Notes under the pieces: generated by a model | The model's database searches: none | What the model was told of the DNA's origin: nothing | What the model saw: only the letters and a program-made list of their open reading frames with translations | Program-made: the position numbers and the translations under genes | NCBI RefSeq assembly: GCF_000686845.1 | Contig: NZ_JMLS01000001.1 | Coordinates: forward strand, 124,001-188,000 | DNA length: 64,000 bases | Origin: Paenibacillus sp. UNC451MF | Lineage (GTDB): Bacteria > Bacillota > Bacilli > Paenibacillales > NBRC-103111 | Reading direction: 5' to 3' | Part shown: piece after piece, positions 37,401 through 45,801 of the stretch | How the letters are laid out: the number at the start of each line of letters is the position of its first letter | Position numbering within the stretch: the first letter of the stretch is position 1

Positions 37401-40268
37401 GTACAGATTCCTGCAGCGGTTGGAGGTGTTAAAGCAACGACGACGAAGAACGGACAAATTACGCTGCAATGGAATTCGGTTAGTGGCGCGTCCAGCTATA
37501 GTGTTAAGCGCAGCACGGTAGATGGAAGTGGATATCAGACCATAGCTGCCACAGCGGGGCTTAATTATACAGATACCACTGTAACATTGGGAACGACTTA
37601 CTATTACGTAATTTCAGCTTCTAATGCAGCTGGAGAAGGTGTGAACTCACCTCAAGTAAGCGCAGTTCCCGTAATCGTAGTTGATCTACCTTCTGCACCT
37701 GGTTCTATCAGCGCAAGTGCAGGCGATTCCAAGGTTCAACTTGCCTGGGTGGCGGTATCGGGTGCAGATTCCTACAATGTTAAGCGAAGCACGAGCGTAA
37801 GCGGCCCTTTCACCGGGATTGCTACGAATGTTACAGCTACGACACACACAGATAACAACGTTACGAACGGAACTACTTATTACTATGTCGTAACAGCCAG
37901 CAATACAGCCGGTGAGAGCGTGAGCTCCACTGTAGTAAGCGCCACCCCGGCGCAAGTAACGGTGCCGAATCCGGTTGAAGGAGATATCATCGTATCCCCG
38001 GATGGCCAGGATAGCAATGCGGGCACGGTAGAAAGTCCCATGTCACTGACTGCCGCTTTGACGAAAATCGGTGCAGGCAAAACCGTCTACTTACGCGGAG
38101 GCATTTACAGCTATTCCGCTCCGGTTACTATCGAGCGTAATAACAGCGGTACTGCGGATGCCAGGAAAAAGCTTGTTGCCTACGGCTCGGAGAAGCCGGT
38201 TATGGATTTCTCGGCAGAAGCATTCGATTCGACCATGCGGGGCTTGCAAATATTCGGAAGCTATTGGTTTGTGTATGGCATCGAAGTGAAGGGTGCCGGA
38301 GATAACGGGATCTTTATCGGCGGCAATTATAACCGTATCGAGAATGTGGAGACCCATCACAATAAAGATACCGGTTTGCAAATTAGCCGTTACAGCTCCA
38401 CTGTCGGCAGAGAAGAGTGGCCGAGCTACAACGAGATCATCAATGTGTATTCCCATGATAACTTTGATCCCGATAACGGAGAGGATGCGGACGGCTTTGC
38501 CGCTAAGCTGACGATCGGTCCGGGCAACGTATTCGATGGCTGCATAGCCGCTTACAATACCGACGACGGTTGGGATCTTTACACGAAGACGGACACGGGA
38601 GCGACGTATCCCGTCATTATCCGGAACAGCATCTCTCATCATAACGGTCAAACCTCAGAAGGCAGTACGACGACAGACAGCGATGGGAATGGATTCAAGC
38701 TTGGCGGTGAGAAAATCAAAGTCGATCACATCGTGGAAAATAGCATCGCTTACCAGAACAAAAAGCACGGATTCACGTTTAACAGCAATCCGGGCACCAT
38801 CCATTTAACCAATAATACATCCTGGGCTAATGGCGAATCGAACTTTGCTTTTGATTCAGGAACGCATGTGTTTACGAATAACTTGTCTTATCAAGGCACA
38901 GCCAGCGACAAAACGTCTGGAACGGATGTGGACAGCTCTAACGTATGGTGGAAGAACAAGAAAAGCACCAATGCCAAAGGATTGCTTGCGAGTAATGAGG
39001 ATTTCGTTAGTCTGACCCCAACGGTCACACGCAATGCGGATGGCTCTCCAAACGTGGGCAGCTTTCTTAAACTAGCGGCCAACAGCGATATGAAAGGCGC
39101 TGGAACGCCTAGCGGTACGGATATTGGTGCTAAAGGCAATACGCCTGCACCTCCTCAAGTGCCAGCTGCTCCAACCGGTTTGACGGCTGCTGCAGGAGAC
39201 AAGCAGATTGCTTTGACTTGGAACCCGGTAAGCGGTGCGGCGAGCTACTCATTGAAGCGAAGCTTGTCTAGCGAAGGAAGCTACACGACAATTGCAAGTC
39301 AATTGACTGGAACGTCTTATATGGATCAGGACTTGATAAATGGCGTCGCCTATTATTACGTCATTACGGCTAATAATGCCGCAGGTGAAAGCAGCGCTTC
39401 GAATCAAGCGAGTGCCACGCCGAGCTCTTCGCCATCGACTGTTCCTACAGTGAAGCTGAACGGAATCCAGCAGGTTGAGTACGGGAAGCCGTTGACCCTT
39501 CAATATGAGCTGAGTGGTGTGAACGTTTCTAATGCGATTTATGCGCAGGACTTAACGTTCCAATATGATGACAGCGTTCTTGAGTTTGTGTCGGCGAAGC
39601 CTTCCAAGGAGAACTTGTCCATCGTAAGAGTGAAGCAGGATGTACCGGGTGAAGTGCGAATCATCGCAGTTAGTATGGGGCAGGCCGGAGCCGTTAACTC
39701 AGACGGTCCCGTATTGCAGCTGATTTGGCAGGCCAAAGCGTTAGGTCAGCCTGCTTCAACAGCTGTATCCACCAAGCTAGTCCAGCTTGCAAACAGCAGC
39801 GGCCAGATTGTACAGCCAAACAGCGCTTCTATCCAGATTCATGTAGGTGGAGTGAATTCGAATGAATTGCAGAAAGCGATCAACAACGCTAAAGCCTTGC
39901 ATGATTCGGCAGTAGAAGGCATGCATGCGGGATATTACCCGGCAGGCTCTAAAGCTATCTTGCAGTCTGCGATCGACTCAGCTAATGCGATTCTGAGCAA
40001 TTCGGCTGCGACGCAGCAGATGCTGGATAGCGCAGCTGCTGAACTGAACAAGGCGATAGAGGCATTCGAAGCGAAGAAATATGCTCCAGTTGACGGAGAT
40101 CTCAATGATGACTTGATCGTTAATATTGGCGATTTGGCGATTATTGCGGGGAAATATGGAATGAAATCCGACAGCCAGGAATGGAATCAATATGAGCACT
40201 TGGATTTCAATCATGACGGAACTATTGATATTACGGATCTCGTTCATGTAGCGAACTTGATTGAATAG
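34467..40268 (+). CDS. Secreted PL1-PL9 pectate lyase with FN3, cohesin-like, FIVAR and dockerin domains
   Basis: A 1933-residue exported enzyme for pectin or polygalacturonate. A signal peptide (1-34, ending TTFAA) leads. Next come an N-terminal beta-sandwich (to about 250), three FN3 domains (254-525) and a PL1 pectate lyase (about 530-970) with WIDHCTF, GVTISWSLFKG, LHHNYYKDMQDRMPRLRGG (the RMPRLR holds the catalytic Arg region). Two FN3 domains (975-1163) lead to a PL9-like right-handed beta-helix (about 1172-1560, starting IIVSPDGQDSNAGT). The tail is a sixth FN3 (1563-1653), a cohesin-like domain (about 1660-1795), a FIVAR-like helical module (1795-1868) and a type-I dockerin (1872-1933) with calcium loops DLNDDLIVNIGD and DFNHDGTIDITD. 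The next two genes encode a surface cohesin and another dockerin protein. Domain limits are approximate. Confidence 0.9.
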   Translation: MKVKRLLSIMLTAAMALNLLQLGSVSLIKTTFAADGDFITTNIANDDYEALSGRAGLEAEGYTISPSPGTATNDVGIIGAGDIANAAINNDKTGKLLHMLDSGTGTTKFIRVLPSKATGIVTVEFDWRSDKNGADATNYRVMRVENSSGQALVELRLSDSGVNISQYVSGSNKKVVPNYEKDRWYHFKIEIDTNAQKAESFVRTSPTGTYTSAGQWGFTEAAAPAEVAQLQAYTAGTQTSSMYYDNLQVYTKISRPSAPAGVAAAAGNGQVDLSWNAISGMSYTVKRSLTSGGSYTEIATGLNGAAYQDKGVTNGVTYYYVVTASMNGLVSADSNEAAATPQAPQAPAQPSGVTAAPENGQVSLSWNAVTGAESYIVKYGTVSGGPYTDIAGVTANAYTIKGLTNNKAYFFVVAAVNEVGQSGNSVEVTAVPVQSPPPSAPAGLKATAGQGQVTLFWNAVNGAASYNVKRSTDGSSFTTIASGVTTNSYVNTGLTNNTQYYYAVTAVNSNGESVPSASVTATPVESPPVEQYNLTGFSSGNTGGGSIPETDAKYIKVYNALDFAKAINRKNGYKVVEIMNDLNLGWNEIPAEAKTAAGSLFVANIAPKTHPVLLETGVSKIYIDTVNNMTIFSANGAKIKHAGFTVKHSSNLIFRNLEFDELWEWDELSKGDYDKNDWDFMTVEDDSKVWIDHCTFNKSYDGGIDVKQGSSGVTISWSLFKGDDRSANSWVTQQINFLEQNPSSYTMYKFLRDQGLSTDDIIAVSAGQKKQHLVGATEFDSKNPNLQVTLHHNYYKDMQDRMPRLRGGNVHAYNIVMDSAGNWEAKKRISDAQAAAISSKGYHFGITSNGAISTEGGAVLVENSHIIDVFYPMRNNQVDPVKSQYTGKILAKNTIYSMDGKVFQGDSNTPDSPMTPVPAPPLEFSWSGMTDLPYSYTADDPSTLISRLTGNEGAGAGQLLWSKENWMLTSGYSSGGGSVQIPAAVGGVKATTTKNGQITLQWNSVSGASSYSVKRSTVDGSGYQTIAATAGLNYTDTTVTLGTTYYYVISASNAAGEGVNSPQVSAVPVIVVDLPSAPGSISASAGDSKVQLAWVAVSGADSYNVKRSTSVSGPFTGIATNVTATTHTDNNVTNGTTYYYVVTASNTAGESVSSTVVSATPAQVTVPNPVEGDIIVSPDGQDSNAGTVESPMSLTAALTKIGAGKTVYLRGGIYSYSAPVTIERNNSGTADARKKLVAYGSEKPVMDFSAEAFDSTMRGLQIFGSYWFVYGIEVKGAGDNGIFIGGNYNRIENVETHHNKDTGLQISRYSSTVGREEWPSYNEIINVYSHDNFDPDNGEDADGFAAKLTIGPGNVFDGCIAAYNTDDGWDLYTKTDTGATYPVIIRNSISHHNGQTSEGSTTTDSDGNGFKLGGEKIKVDHIVENSIAYQNKKHGFTFNSNPGTIHLTNNTSWANGESNFAFDSGTHVFTNNLSYQGTASDKTSGTDVDSSNVWWKNKKSTNAKGLLASNEDFVSLTPTVTRNADGSPNVGSFLKLAANSDMKGAGTPSGTDIGAKGNTPAPPQVPAAPTGLTAAAGDKQIALTWNPVSGAASYSLKRSLSSEGSYTTIASQLTGTSYMDQDLINGVAYYYVITANNAAGESSASNQASATPSSSPSTVPTVKLNGIQQVEYGKPLTLQYELSGVNVSNAIYAQDLTFQYDDSVLEFVSAKPSKENLSIVRVKQDVPGEVRIIAVSMGQAGAVNSDGPVLQLIWQAKALGQPASTAVSTKLVQLANSSGQIVQPNSASIQIHVGGVNSNELQKAINNAKALHDSAVEGMHAGYYPAGSKAILQSAIDSANAILSNSAATQQMLDSAAAELNKAIEAFEAKKYAPVDGDLNDDLIVNIGDLAIIAGKYGMKSDSQEWNQYEHLDFNHDGTIDITDLVHVANLIE

Positions 40269-40374
40269 CAGCAGGACTTGAAGCGGGAGAGGCGTGAGGT
40301 CAGAGCCTTTCAAAGAGGAAGGTATCAAGCAAACGCTTTTCTCCCGATTTTCTAAGATAGAAAGGATGGACTCG

Positions 40375-42195
40375 GTGAACAGACTTCTACGTTGTTGGAT
40401 CTTCTTGCTCATGCTGGTGTTGGTGTGGCCGGTCCTGCCGGAAGAGATCCGTGCGGGTACGGCTTCAGATTTTTCATTGGAAGCAGGCTCGAGTACGAGT
40501 GAACTAAATGGGGATATAACCCTAACTTTAAAAGGCAGAAGTATGGTCGATTTGTATGGTTACGAAGCCGTAATTGAATTTGACGAATCTAAGCTGCAGT
40601 TTAAAGAGATTGAGAACACAATGCCTGGCAGCGGATTTTCAATGGGGCCGATTATTAAGAGCAGTAGCTTAACCTTTGCTTATACAAAGGTAGGCAAAGG
40701 GGTTGGGGGAGAAAGCGGCATTGTAAATCTTAGCCGTATAACGTTCAAGGCAGCAGCTCCCGGCACTGCTTCGATAAAGCTGGTGAGTGTGAAAGCGGTC
40801 TCTTCACAAGAGATTGAGAACAAATGGACCGGTGCCAACTCGGTAGCCGTTGTCATTGGCAGTGACGGGAGCAATCCATCGAATCCAGGCACTGGCGGCA
40901 GCGGTAGACGCGGTGGAGGGAGTGCGGCAGTCAGTCAGCCTCAAGTGCAGAGCAGCAGCGACGGAGTCCGCGTTCTTGCTAACAATACAACACAGCGGAT
41001 AAATGCAGACGGGAGGTCAGTAGCTGTCGTTACTCTAACGGCGGATACTATTGCCAATGCGATAGAGGCGCTCAAGGCTAATCCTGCGGCTATGAACAAA
41101 ATAATTATTGAAGCTAGCAGCCAACAAGATGTAGTTCAGGTAGACCTTCCTGCTCTTGCACTAATTGATCTCATACGTCTATTTAGTAATGCCTCTCTAT
41201 CCATCCATTACAATGAAGCTGTATATGATTTGCCATTACTGGTATTGGACCTGAAGAAATGGGCGGATTCTCTCCAGGCGGAGTTGAAGGATGTAAAGAT
41301 CAGTATCGTTATTGAAAAAGTAGGCGGGGCAACAGCACAACAATTGACGGCTAGCGCTCGTGAAAACGGCTTTAGGCTGTTAACTGAAGGGTTCGATTTT
41401 ACCATTATGGCTGAGAGTGGCGGAAGAACGATAACCGCCAATGAGTTCGGCAGTACGTATGTTTCACGAAGTATTGAAGTTGCATCCGTATTAGATAGCG
41501 GAAAATCAACAGGCGTACTGTTTGATCCAGCTACAGGTGTTATGAAGTTTGTTCCTACGACGTTCAAAACCTCTGGAGAAAAAACCACAGCGACAATGAG
41601 AAGGCCTGGTAACAGCATATACGCTCTAGTTGAGCACTCCAAAACATTTGCCGATATGAGCGGGCATTGGGCTAGACAGGATATTGAATTGCTGGCCTCC
41701 AAACTCATAGTTTCCGGTCGGACGGATAGCGATTTCGTGCCGGAAGAAACCATTACGCGAGCTGAATTCGCTGCGCTGCTCGTTCGGGGGCTTGGTTTGA
41801 CCGAGACGGAGTTCACTTCATTCCACGATGTGTCCACCAAGGATTGGTTTGCGGGAGCGGTAGGAGCAGCAATCAAAGCGGGACTTGCGGATGGGATATC
41901 GGACGACAAATTTGCCCCTTATGAGAACATCACTCGAGAACAAATGGCAACCATGATGAGTCGTGCCATGAAAGCAGCAGGTAAGCTCCCAACGGCTGAT
42001 CTCAAGTCACTTGAAGCATTCGAAGACCGCATTTCGATAAGTACATGGGCGCGGGAATCTGCGGCTCAATCCATTGCAGCAGGCATTATGAAAGGCAAGT
42101 CGTCCTCTGCCTTCGATCCAGGTGCATCAGCGACACGTGCAGAGGCTGTGGTCGTACTAAAACGAATGCTCCAATATGAACAATTTATAAATTAA
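40375..42195 (+). CDS. Cohesin protein with SLH cell-wall anchor
   Basis: A 606-residue exported protein that looks like an anchoring scaffold. After a signal peptide (NRLLRCWIFLLMLVLVWPVL) there is a cohesin domain (about 29-162; SGELNGDITLTLKG-like start, YEAVIEFDESKLQFKEIE, FAYTKVGKGVG). A Gly-rich linker (about 165-190) and a central region of about 220 residues that was not recognised follow. Three SLH repeats (about 424-606; FADMSGHWARQDIELLASK, FAPYENITREQMATMMSRAM, FDPGASATRAEAVVVLKRML) bind secondary cell-wall polymer. The GTG at 40375 is chosen since AGAAAGG is 10 bases upstream; longer in-frame starts lack a ribosome site. The genes on both sides encode dockerins. Confidence 0.88.
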   Translation: MNRLLRCWIFLLMLVLVWPVLPEEIRAGTASDFSLEAGSSTSELNGDITLTLKGRSMVDLYGYEAVIEFDESKLQFKEIENTMPGSGFSMGPIIKSSSLTFAYTKVGKGVGGESGIVNLSRITFKAAAPGTASIKLVSVKAVSSQEIENKWTGANSVAVVIGSDGSNPSNPGTGGSGRRGGGSAAVSQPQVQSSSDGVRVLANNTTQRINADGRSVAVVTLTADTIANAIEALKANPAAMNKIIIEASSQQDVVQVDLPALALIDLIRLFSNASLSIHYNEAVYDLPLLVLDLKKWADSLQAELKDVKISIVIEKVGGATAQQLTASARENGFRLLTEGFDFTIMAESGGRTITANEFGSTYVSRSIEVASVLDSGKSTGVLFDPATGVMKFVPTTFKTSGEKTTATMRRPGNSIYALVEHSKTFADMSGHWARQDIELLASKLIVSGRTDSDFVPEETITRAEFAALLVRGLGLTETEFTSFHDVSTKDWFAGAVGAAIKAGLADGISDDKFAPYENITREQMATMMSRAMKAAGKLPTADLKSLEAFEDRISISTWARESAAQSIAAGIMKGKSSSAFDPGASATRAEAVVVLKRMLQYEQFIN

Positions 42196-42273
42196 AGGAA
42201 AATGTTTGCCGCTCATTTTTAGCTGAAGTGAGCGGTGAACGGCACATTTTGCCGGCAGGGGGAATGGAATTTT

Positions 42274-43986
42274 ATGAAGGGCATTTTCAACAAGAATTTG
42301 CTGCGCCTTATGGTTGCCTTTTTGGTCATGTTGCAGCTGGGAGTTCTGGCGGCAATGCCAACGGCTTTGGCAAATACGCTGCCCGCCAGTTGGACGGCCA
42401 CTACGATGAACGGGGCAATGAGCTCCAGTTCGACTGCTTTTGTCAGTCAAGAGAGTGTGAACTACAGTCAAGGAGTCTTTGATATTGCGGCTCGCCGGGG
42501 GAAAATGCAAAGTACAGCGCAAGGCGGAGACACGGTCTATTTCGTTTATGTGCCCGTAGAAGGCGACTTTACGATGACGGCGAGAGTAGTATCGGTTGGC
42601 ATCGAGCCGGGCTCCTCAACGATGAATACGGAAAATCGTGCGATGCTGATGGTCAAGGACGGGGTTTCAAATGACTCGGACTCATTCTCCGTCATCTATA
42701 GGCCGATAGCGGTGTCACCGACCGTTACAGGCACAGTTACATCATACAAGCGCTTTGGTTCCTCATCAGGAACTGGATCCAGCGCAAGCGGTACTTTTAA
42801 TGCTCCGATCTATTTGAAGCTGGAAAAGGCGGGAAACATCTACAGAGGCTCCTATTCAGCAGATGGTATGAGTTATACTCAGTACTACACTCAGACGGAT
42901 ACTGCGAACACGTTGTCTTCCTCGTCTCTTAATGTAGGCTTGGCTGTCACGGCAGCAACGGTTCAGTTCGATAATGTTACTATCACTAAGTCTTCATCCG
43001 ATTTCCTTAATGCACCTGCAAATTTGTTGGCCCATGCGGGAGACGGATCGGTTGGACTTTCTTGGGATACGGTTACAGGAGCAACTTATTATAAAGTGAA
43101 GCGCTCAACCCAATCGGGAGGGTCATTTGCAACGGTTGCTGGCAATGTATATTCCTCTTCCTACACGGATTCGAATGTCATCAATGGTATAACGTATTAT
43201 TATGTTATCACAGCAGCTAACGATAAGCTCGAGAGCGCTCCATCCCTACAGGCAAGTGCCAAACCGGAAGCGGCTAGTCTACCTGTAAGTTCAATTTCAG
43301 TTAGTTCCGCGAGCGGAAATGAGATTACAGTTCAGAGCGGCACCTTGCAAATGCAGGCAGCTGTATTGCCGAATAATGCTACAAACCGTACAGTATCCTG
43401 GAGCGTGTATGAATCAGATGGGGTAACACTTACTGATAAAGCAGCGATCGGCAGTACTGGCTTGCTGCAAGCGGTGAAGGATGGTACTGTGAAGGTCGTT
43501 GCCAGAGCTTTGGATGGCTCTAATGTCCAAGGAAGCGCTGTGGTGACTATTTCGGGTCAGACCCCATCGATTAACAGGTCTGTTTTGCAGAGTGCTATTA
43601 CAGATGCTCAGACTGCATATAACGATTCCCTGGAAGGTACTGATGCAGGTCAGTATCCTAAGGGGGCCAAGGCGTTGCTATTATCAGCGATCAGTGCGGC
43701 ACAAGCTGTTTTGGAGGATGTACAAGCGACCCAAGAACAGATCGATCGGTTGTCTAATGATCTAATCCAAGCGCTGCAAACGTTCCACGATTCTGTCTTG
43801 TCTCCAAAAAATGGCGATGTAGATGGAAACGGAGTTATAGATATTGGAGATCTCGGTATTGTTTCAGGTGTGTACGGCTCGACAACAGGTAGCGCTGACT
43901 GGAATTCCGCAAAGCGTGCGGATATGAACCAAGATAACACTATTGATTGGCTGGATATAGATTATGTAGCCCAACGGATTCCATAA
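42274..43986 (+). CDS. Secreted non-catalytic FN3/FIVAR/dockerin protein
   Basis: The 570-residue protein has a signal peptide (KGIFNKNLLRLMVAFLVMLQ, cleavage near ALA) and a beta-sandwich module of about 210 residues (VYVPVEGDFTMTARVVSV, LMVKDGVSNDSDSFSV) resembling concanavalin-like or DUF1349-type modules. It then has one FN3 (about 250-335), an Ig-like BIG2-type domain (about 340-425), a FIVAR-like helical module and a dockerin with loops DVDGNGVIDIGD and DMNQDNTIDWLD. No catalytic domain was recognised, so it may be a sugar-binding or structural partner docking on the cohesin of the gene before it. The ATG at 42274 follows AGGGGGA. Confidence 0.85.
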   Translation: MKGIFNKNLLRLMVAFLVMLQLGVLAAMPTALANTLPASWTATTMNGAMSSSSTAFVSQESVNYSQGVFDIAARRGKMQSTAQGGDTVYFVYVPVEGDFTMTARVVSVGIEPGSSTMNTENRAMLMVKDGVSNDSDSFSVIYRPIAVSPTVTGTVTSYKRFGSSSGTGSSASGTFNAPIYLKLEKAGNIYRGSYSADGMSYTQYYTQTDTANTLSSSSLNVGLAVTAATVQFDNVTITKSSSDFLNAPANLLAHAGDGSVGLSWDTVTGATYYKVKRSTQSGGSFATVAGNVYSSSYTDSNVINGITYYYVITAANDKLESAPSLQASAKPEAASLPVSSISVSSASGNEITVQSGTLQMQAAVLPNNATNRTVSWSVYESDGVTLTDKAAIGSTGLLQAVKDGTVKVVARALDGSNVQGSAVVTISGQTPSINRSVLQSAITDAQTAYNDSLEGTDAGQYPKGAKALLLSAISAAQAVLEDVQATQEQIDRLSNDLIQALQTFHDSVLSPKNGDVDGNGVIDIGDLGIVSGVYGSTTGSADWNSAKRADMNQDNTIDWLDIDYVAQRIP

Positions 43987-43993
43987 TGGTTAG

Positions 43994-44025
43994 AAGGGAG
44001 AAGAAGCTTAATTCTTCTCCCTTTA
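43994..44025 (+). terminator. Terminator of the cohesin-dockerin operon
   Basis: A perfect 12-bp stem AAGGGAGAAGAA / TTCTTCTCCCTT with a short loop, then T-rich sequence. It overlaps the last bases of the convergent gene. Confidence 0.8.
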
Positions 44026-44637
44026 TTCCACCTTGGCTCCGTAAGACCGCAGAAAAGCAATAGCTTGTCCCGTATCCATTCGGGCCCCCTTCACATCAAA
44101 CGATTTGAAATTCACCCCATCGAGTATGGCTCCTCTTAAATCCGCGCCTTGAAGACGCACTTTGCCAAGCTGTGCCCGCGTCAGGTCAGCCTCCCGAAGA
44201 TCGCATTTCTCCAGATTGCATTCGTATAAATCCGCTTCTACAAAACGAATTCCACGCAGCGACTGCTTGCTCAGATTACTATGACGAAGGCTCGTATAGG
44301 ACCAATCGCCACGCAACAAAGTAATACCGTCAAGGTTACATTCGGAAAAATCAGATCCCACCATTTTGCACTCCTCAAATTTGGCGACAAACAGATTAGC
44401 TCCCGTAAACCGGCAGTTAGTAAAAGCCGAACCATTGTGAACCGAAGCGTTAAGCTGAGCGCCGGTAAAATCGCAATCTGTAAATTGGCAGCCTACTGAC
44501 CACATTTCCTCTAGAAGGGTGCTTTTAAATCTGCATCGGGTAAAAGTACAGTTGCGGAGCTCACCCTCTCGCAAATCTTTATGGCTGAAGTCAATTTCCG
44601 TATATTGCTGATCTATGTATTGATACACTTCACACAC
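44023..44637 (-). CDS. Pentapeptide repeat protein
   Basis: The 204-residue protein consists largely of A(D/N)LxX-type repeats, for example CNLDGITLLRGDWSYTSLRH and KCDLREADLTRAQLGKVRLQ, which fold into a right-handed quadrilateral beta-helix. Some members (Qnr, MfpA, McbG) mimic DNA and protect gyrase from quinolones or microcins, while most are of unknown role; sequence alone does not show which applies here. It stands alone on the minus strand, convergent with the pectin operon. Confidence 0.88.
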   Translation of the reverse strand: MCEVYQYIDQQYTEIDFSHKDLREGELRNCTFTRCRFKSTLLEEMWSVGCQFTDCDFTGAQLNASVHNGSAFTNCRFTGANLFVAKFEECKMVGSDFSECNLDGITLLRGDWSYTSLRHSNLSKQSLRGIRFVEADLYECNLEKCDLREADLTRAQLGKVRLQGADLRGAILDGVNFKSFDVKGARMDTGQAIAFLRSYGAKVE

Positions 44638-44811
44638 CTCTTTTGATTTTTACTACTATTATGAACCTCCCCTACATCATCGGCAAGAGTGAGCTTCCGA
44701 GACGCCCGATTCCTTATAGTAGGGCTTTCGAAGGAGGACTATGCGACTCTTTGTGCATATTTTGTACTATAAGAGCTGCGCCAAGCAGCCTATGAAGGGA
44801 GCAGATATGAT

Positions 44812-45543
44812 ATGGCCAAAGGATTCGATTGCGCGACACCGCTGACGGATAGTACGGCCGCGGCATTTAAACAAGATGGCTATGTGTTTGTGGCTCGCTA
44901 TCTCGTTCCACCCAGTTGGAAGGCGTTGACCACGAAGGAAGTTAAATCGATTTGCGATGCAGGATTGCAAATCGTTTCTGTATTTGAAACGACTGCGGAC
45001 CGGGCGTTAGGAGGGAGAAGCGCGGGCTTGAAGGATGGCGCAACGGCGTTGGCTTTAGCAGCACAGATGGGTCAGCTGGAGGGAAGCACCATTTATTTTG
45101 CCGTGGATTTTGACGCCACTCCAGCTCAGATGTCTACAGTCATCGCATATATTAAGGGGGCAAGCGACGCTACTCCAGGGTACAACACAGGAGTATACGG
45201 ATCGTATGCAGTCGTAGAAGCAGTATATAGTGCAGGAGCTTGCTCCCGCTTTTGGCAAACCTATGCTTGGAGTGGAGGCAAGAAGTCCACGGTCGCTAAC
45301 ATTTATCAATATTTGAACGATATCGTTGTGAACGGGATTGGCATCGATCTGAATGATTCTTATGGACAAGAAGGCTGGTGGAGTACGGTTCCTGCTAATT
45401 ATATGCTGAGTGCTGGCGATGCTAATAAGCTCATCGGATTTATGAAGGCGGGCTACGCGGCGACAAATGACGCTGATGGGAAAGAGGATTTTCATCGATT
45501 AGCAAACGAGCTGCGCAAGGCGTCTGGGCAGCAGGAGGAGTAG
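44812..45543 (+). CDS. DUF1906 glycoside hydrolase-like protein
   Basis: The 243-residue protein matches the DUF1906 (Rv2525c-like) family, a TIM barrel related to peptidoglycan-active GH25-type enzymes: KGFDCATPLTDSTAAAFKQD at the N-terminus, GYVFVARYL, GSTIYFAVDFDATPAQM, TGVYGSYAVVEAVYSAG, FWQTYAWSGGK. The AVDFD strand carries acidic residues in the place expected for the active site. No signal peptide is visible. A peptidoglycan-related role is inferred from the family. GAAGGGA precedes the ATG. Confidence 0.82.
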   Translation: MAKGFDCATPLTDSTAAAFKQDGYVFVARYLVPPSWKALTTKEVKSICDAGLQIVSVFETTADRALGGRSAGLKDGATALALAAQMGQLEGSTIYFAVDFDATPAQMSTVIAYIKGASDATPGYNTGVYGSYAVVEAVYSAGACSRFWQTYAWSGGKKSTVANIYQYLNDIVVNGIGIDLNDSYGQEGWWSTVPANYMLSAGDANKLIGFMKAGYAATNDADGKEDFHRLANELRKASGQQEE

Positions 45544-45553
45544 TGCCATACAA

Positions 45554-45587
45554 TAAAAAAATCCCTGTGGCAACAGGACCACCGGGA
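45554..45587 (-). terminator. Terminator of the small membrane protein gene
   Basis: Stem TCCCTGTGG (45562-45570) with CCACCGGGA (45579-45587); seven A before it on the plus strand read as a T tract on the minus strand. Confidence 0.7.
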
Positions 45588-45600
45588 GCTCACGTCAACA

Positions 45601-45801
45601 TTATAAGGGCGGCTTGCGGAAACGGGCACTGCCCGCGGTACGCAATTGCTTTTTGCCAACAAAAATCATAACAGTAATAGAAAATGCTATAAGAAGACAG
45701 CCTTCAAAAAATGAGATATGACCGTCGTTTGCCCACAATAAGGTTAAAAATAGCAGTATCCACATGTTGACGTAAATGTATTCGTATAACAACCTCGGCA
45801 T
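45601..45801 (-). CDS. Small two-helix membrane protein
   Basis: A 66-residue protein with two hydrophobic helices (YVNMWILLFLTLLWA and GCLLIAFSITVMIFVG) and a basic C-terminus (KKQLRTAGSARFRKPPL). No family was recognised. The ATG at 45801 is preceded by GAGGGTGG at correct spacing (the GTG at 45810 lies inside that site). A good promoter and a terminator frame it, which supports it as a real single gene. Confidence 0.65.
   Translation of the reverse strand: MPRLLYEYIYVNMWILLFLTLLWANDGHISFFEGCLLIAFSITVMIFVGKKQLRTAGSARFRKPPL

Noticed and set aside
40294-40374. Earlier GTG or ATG start for the cohesin-SLH protein
   Set aside because: The extra residues precede the signal peptide and lack a properly placed ribosome site.
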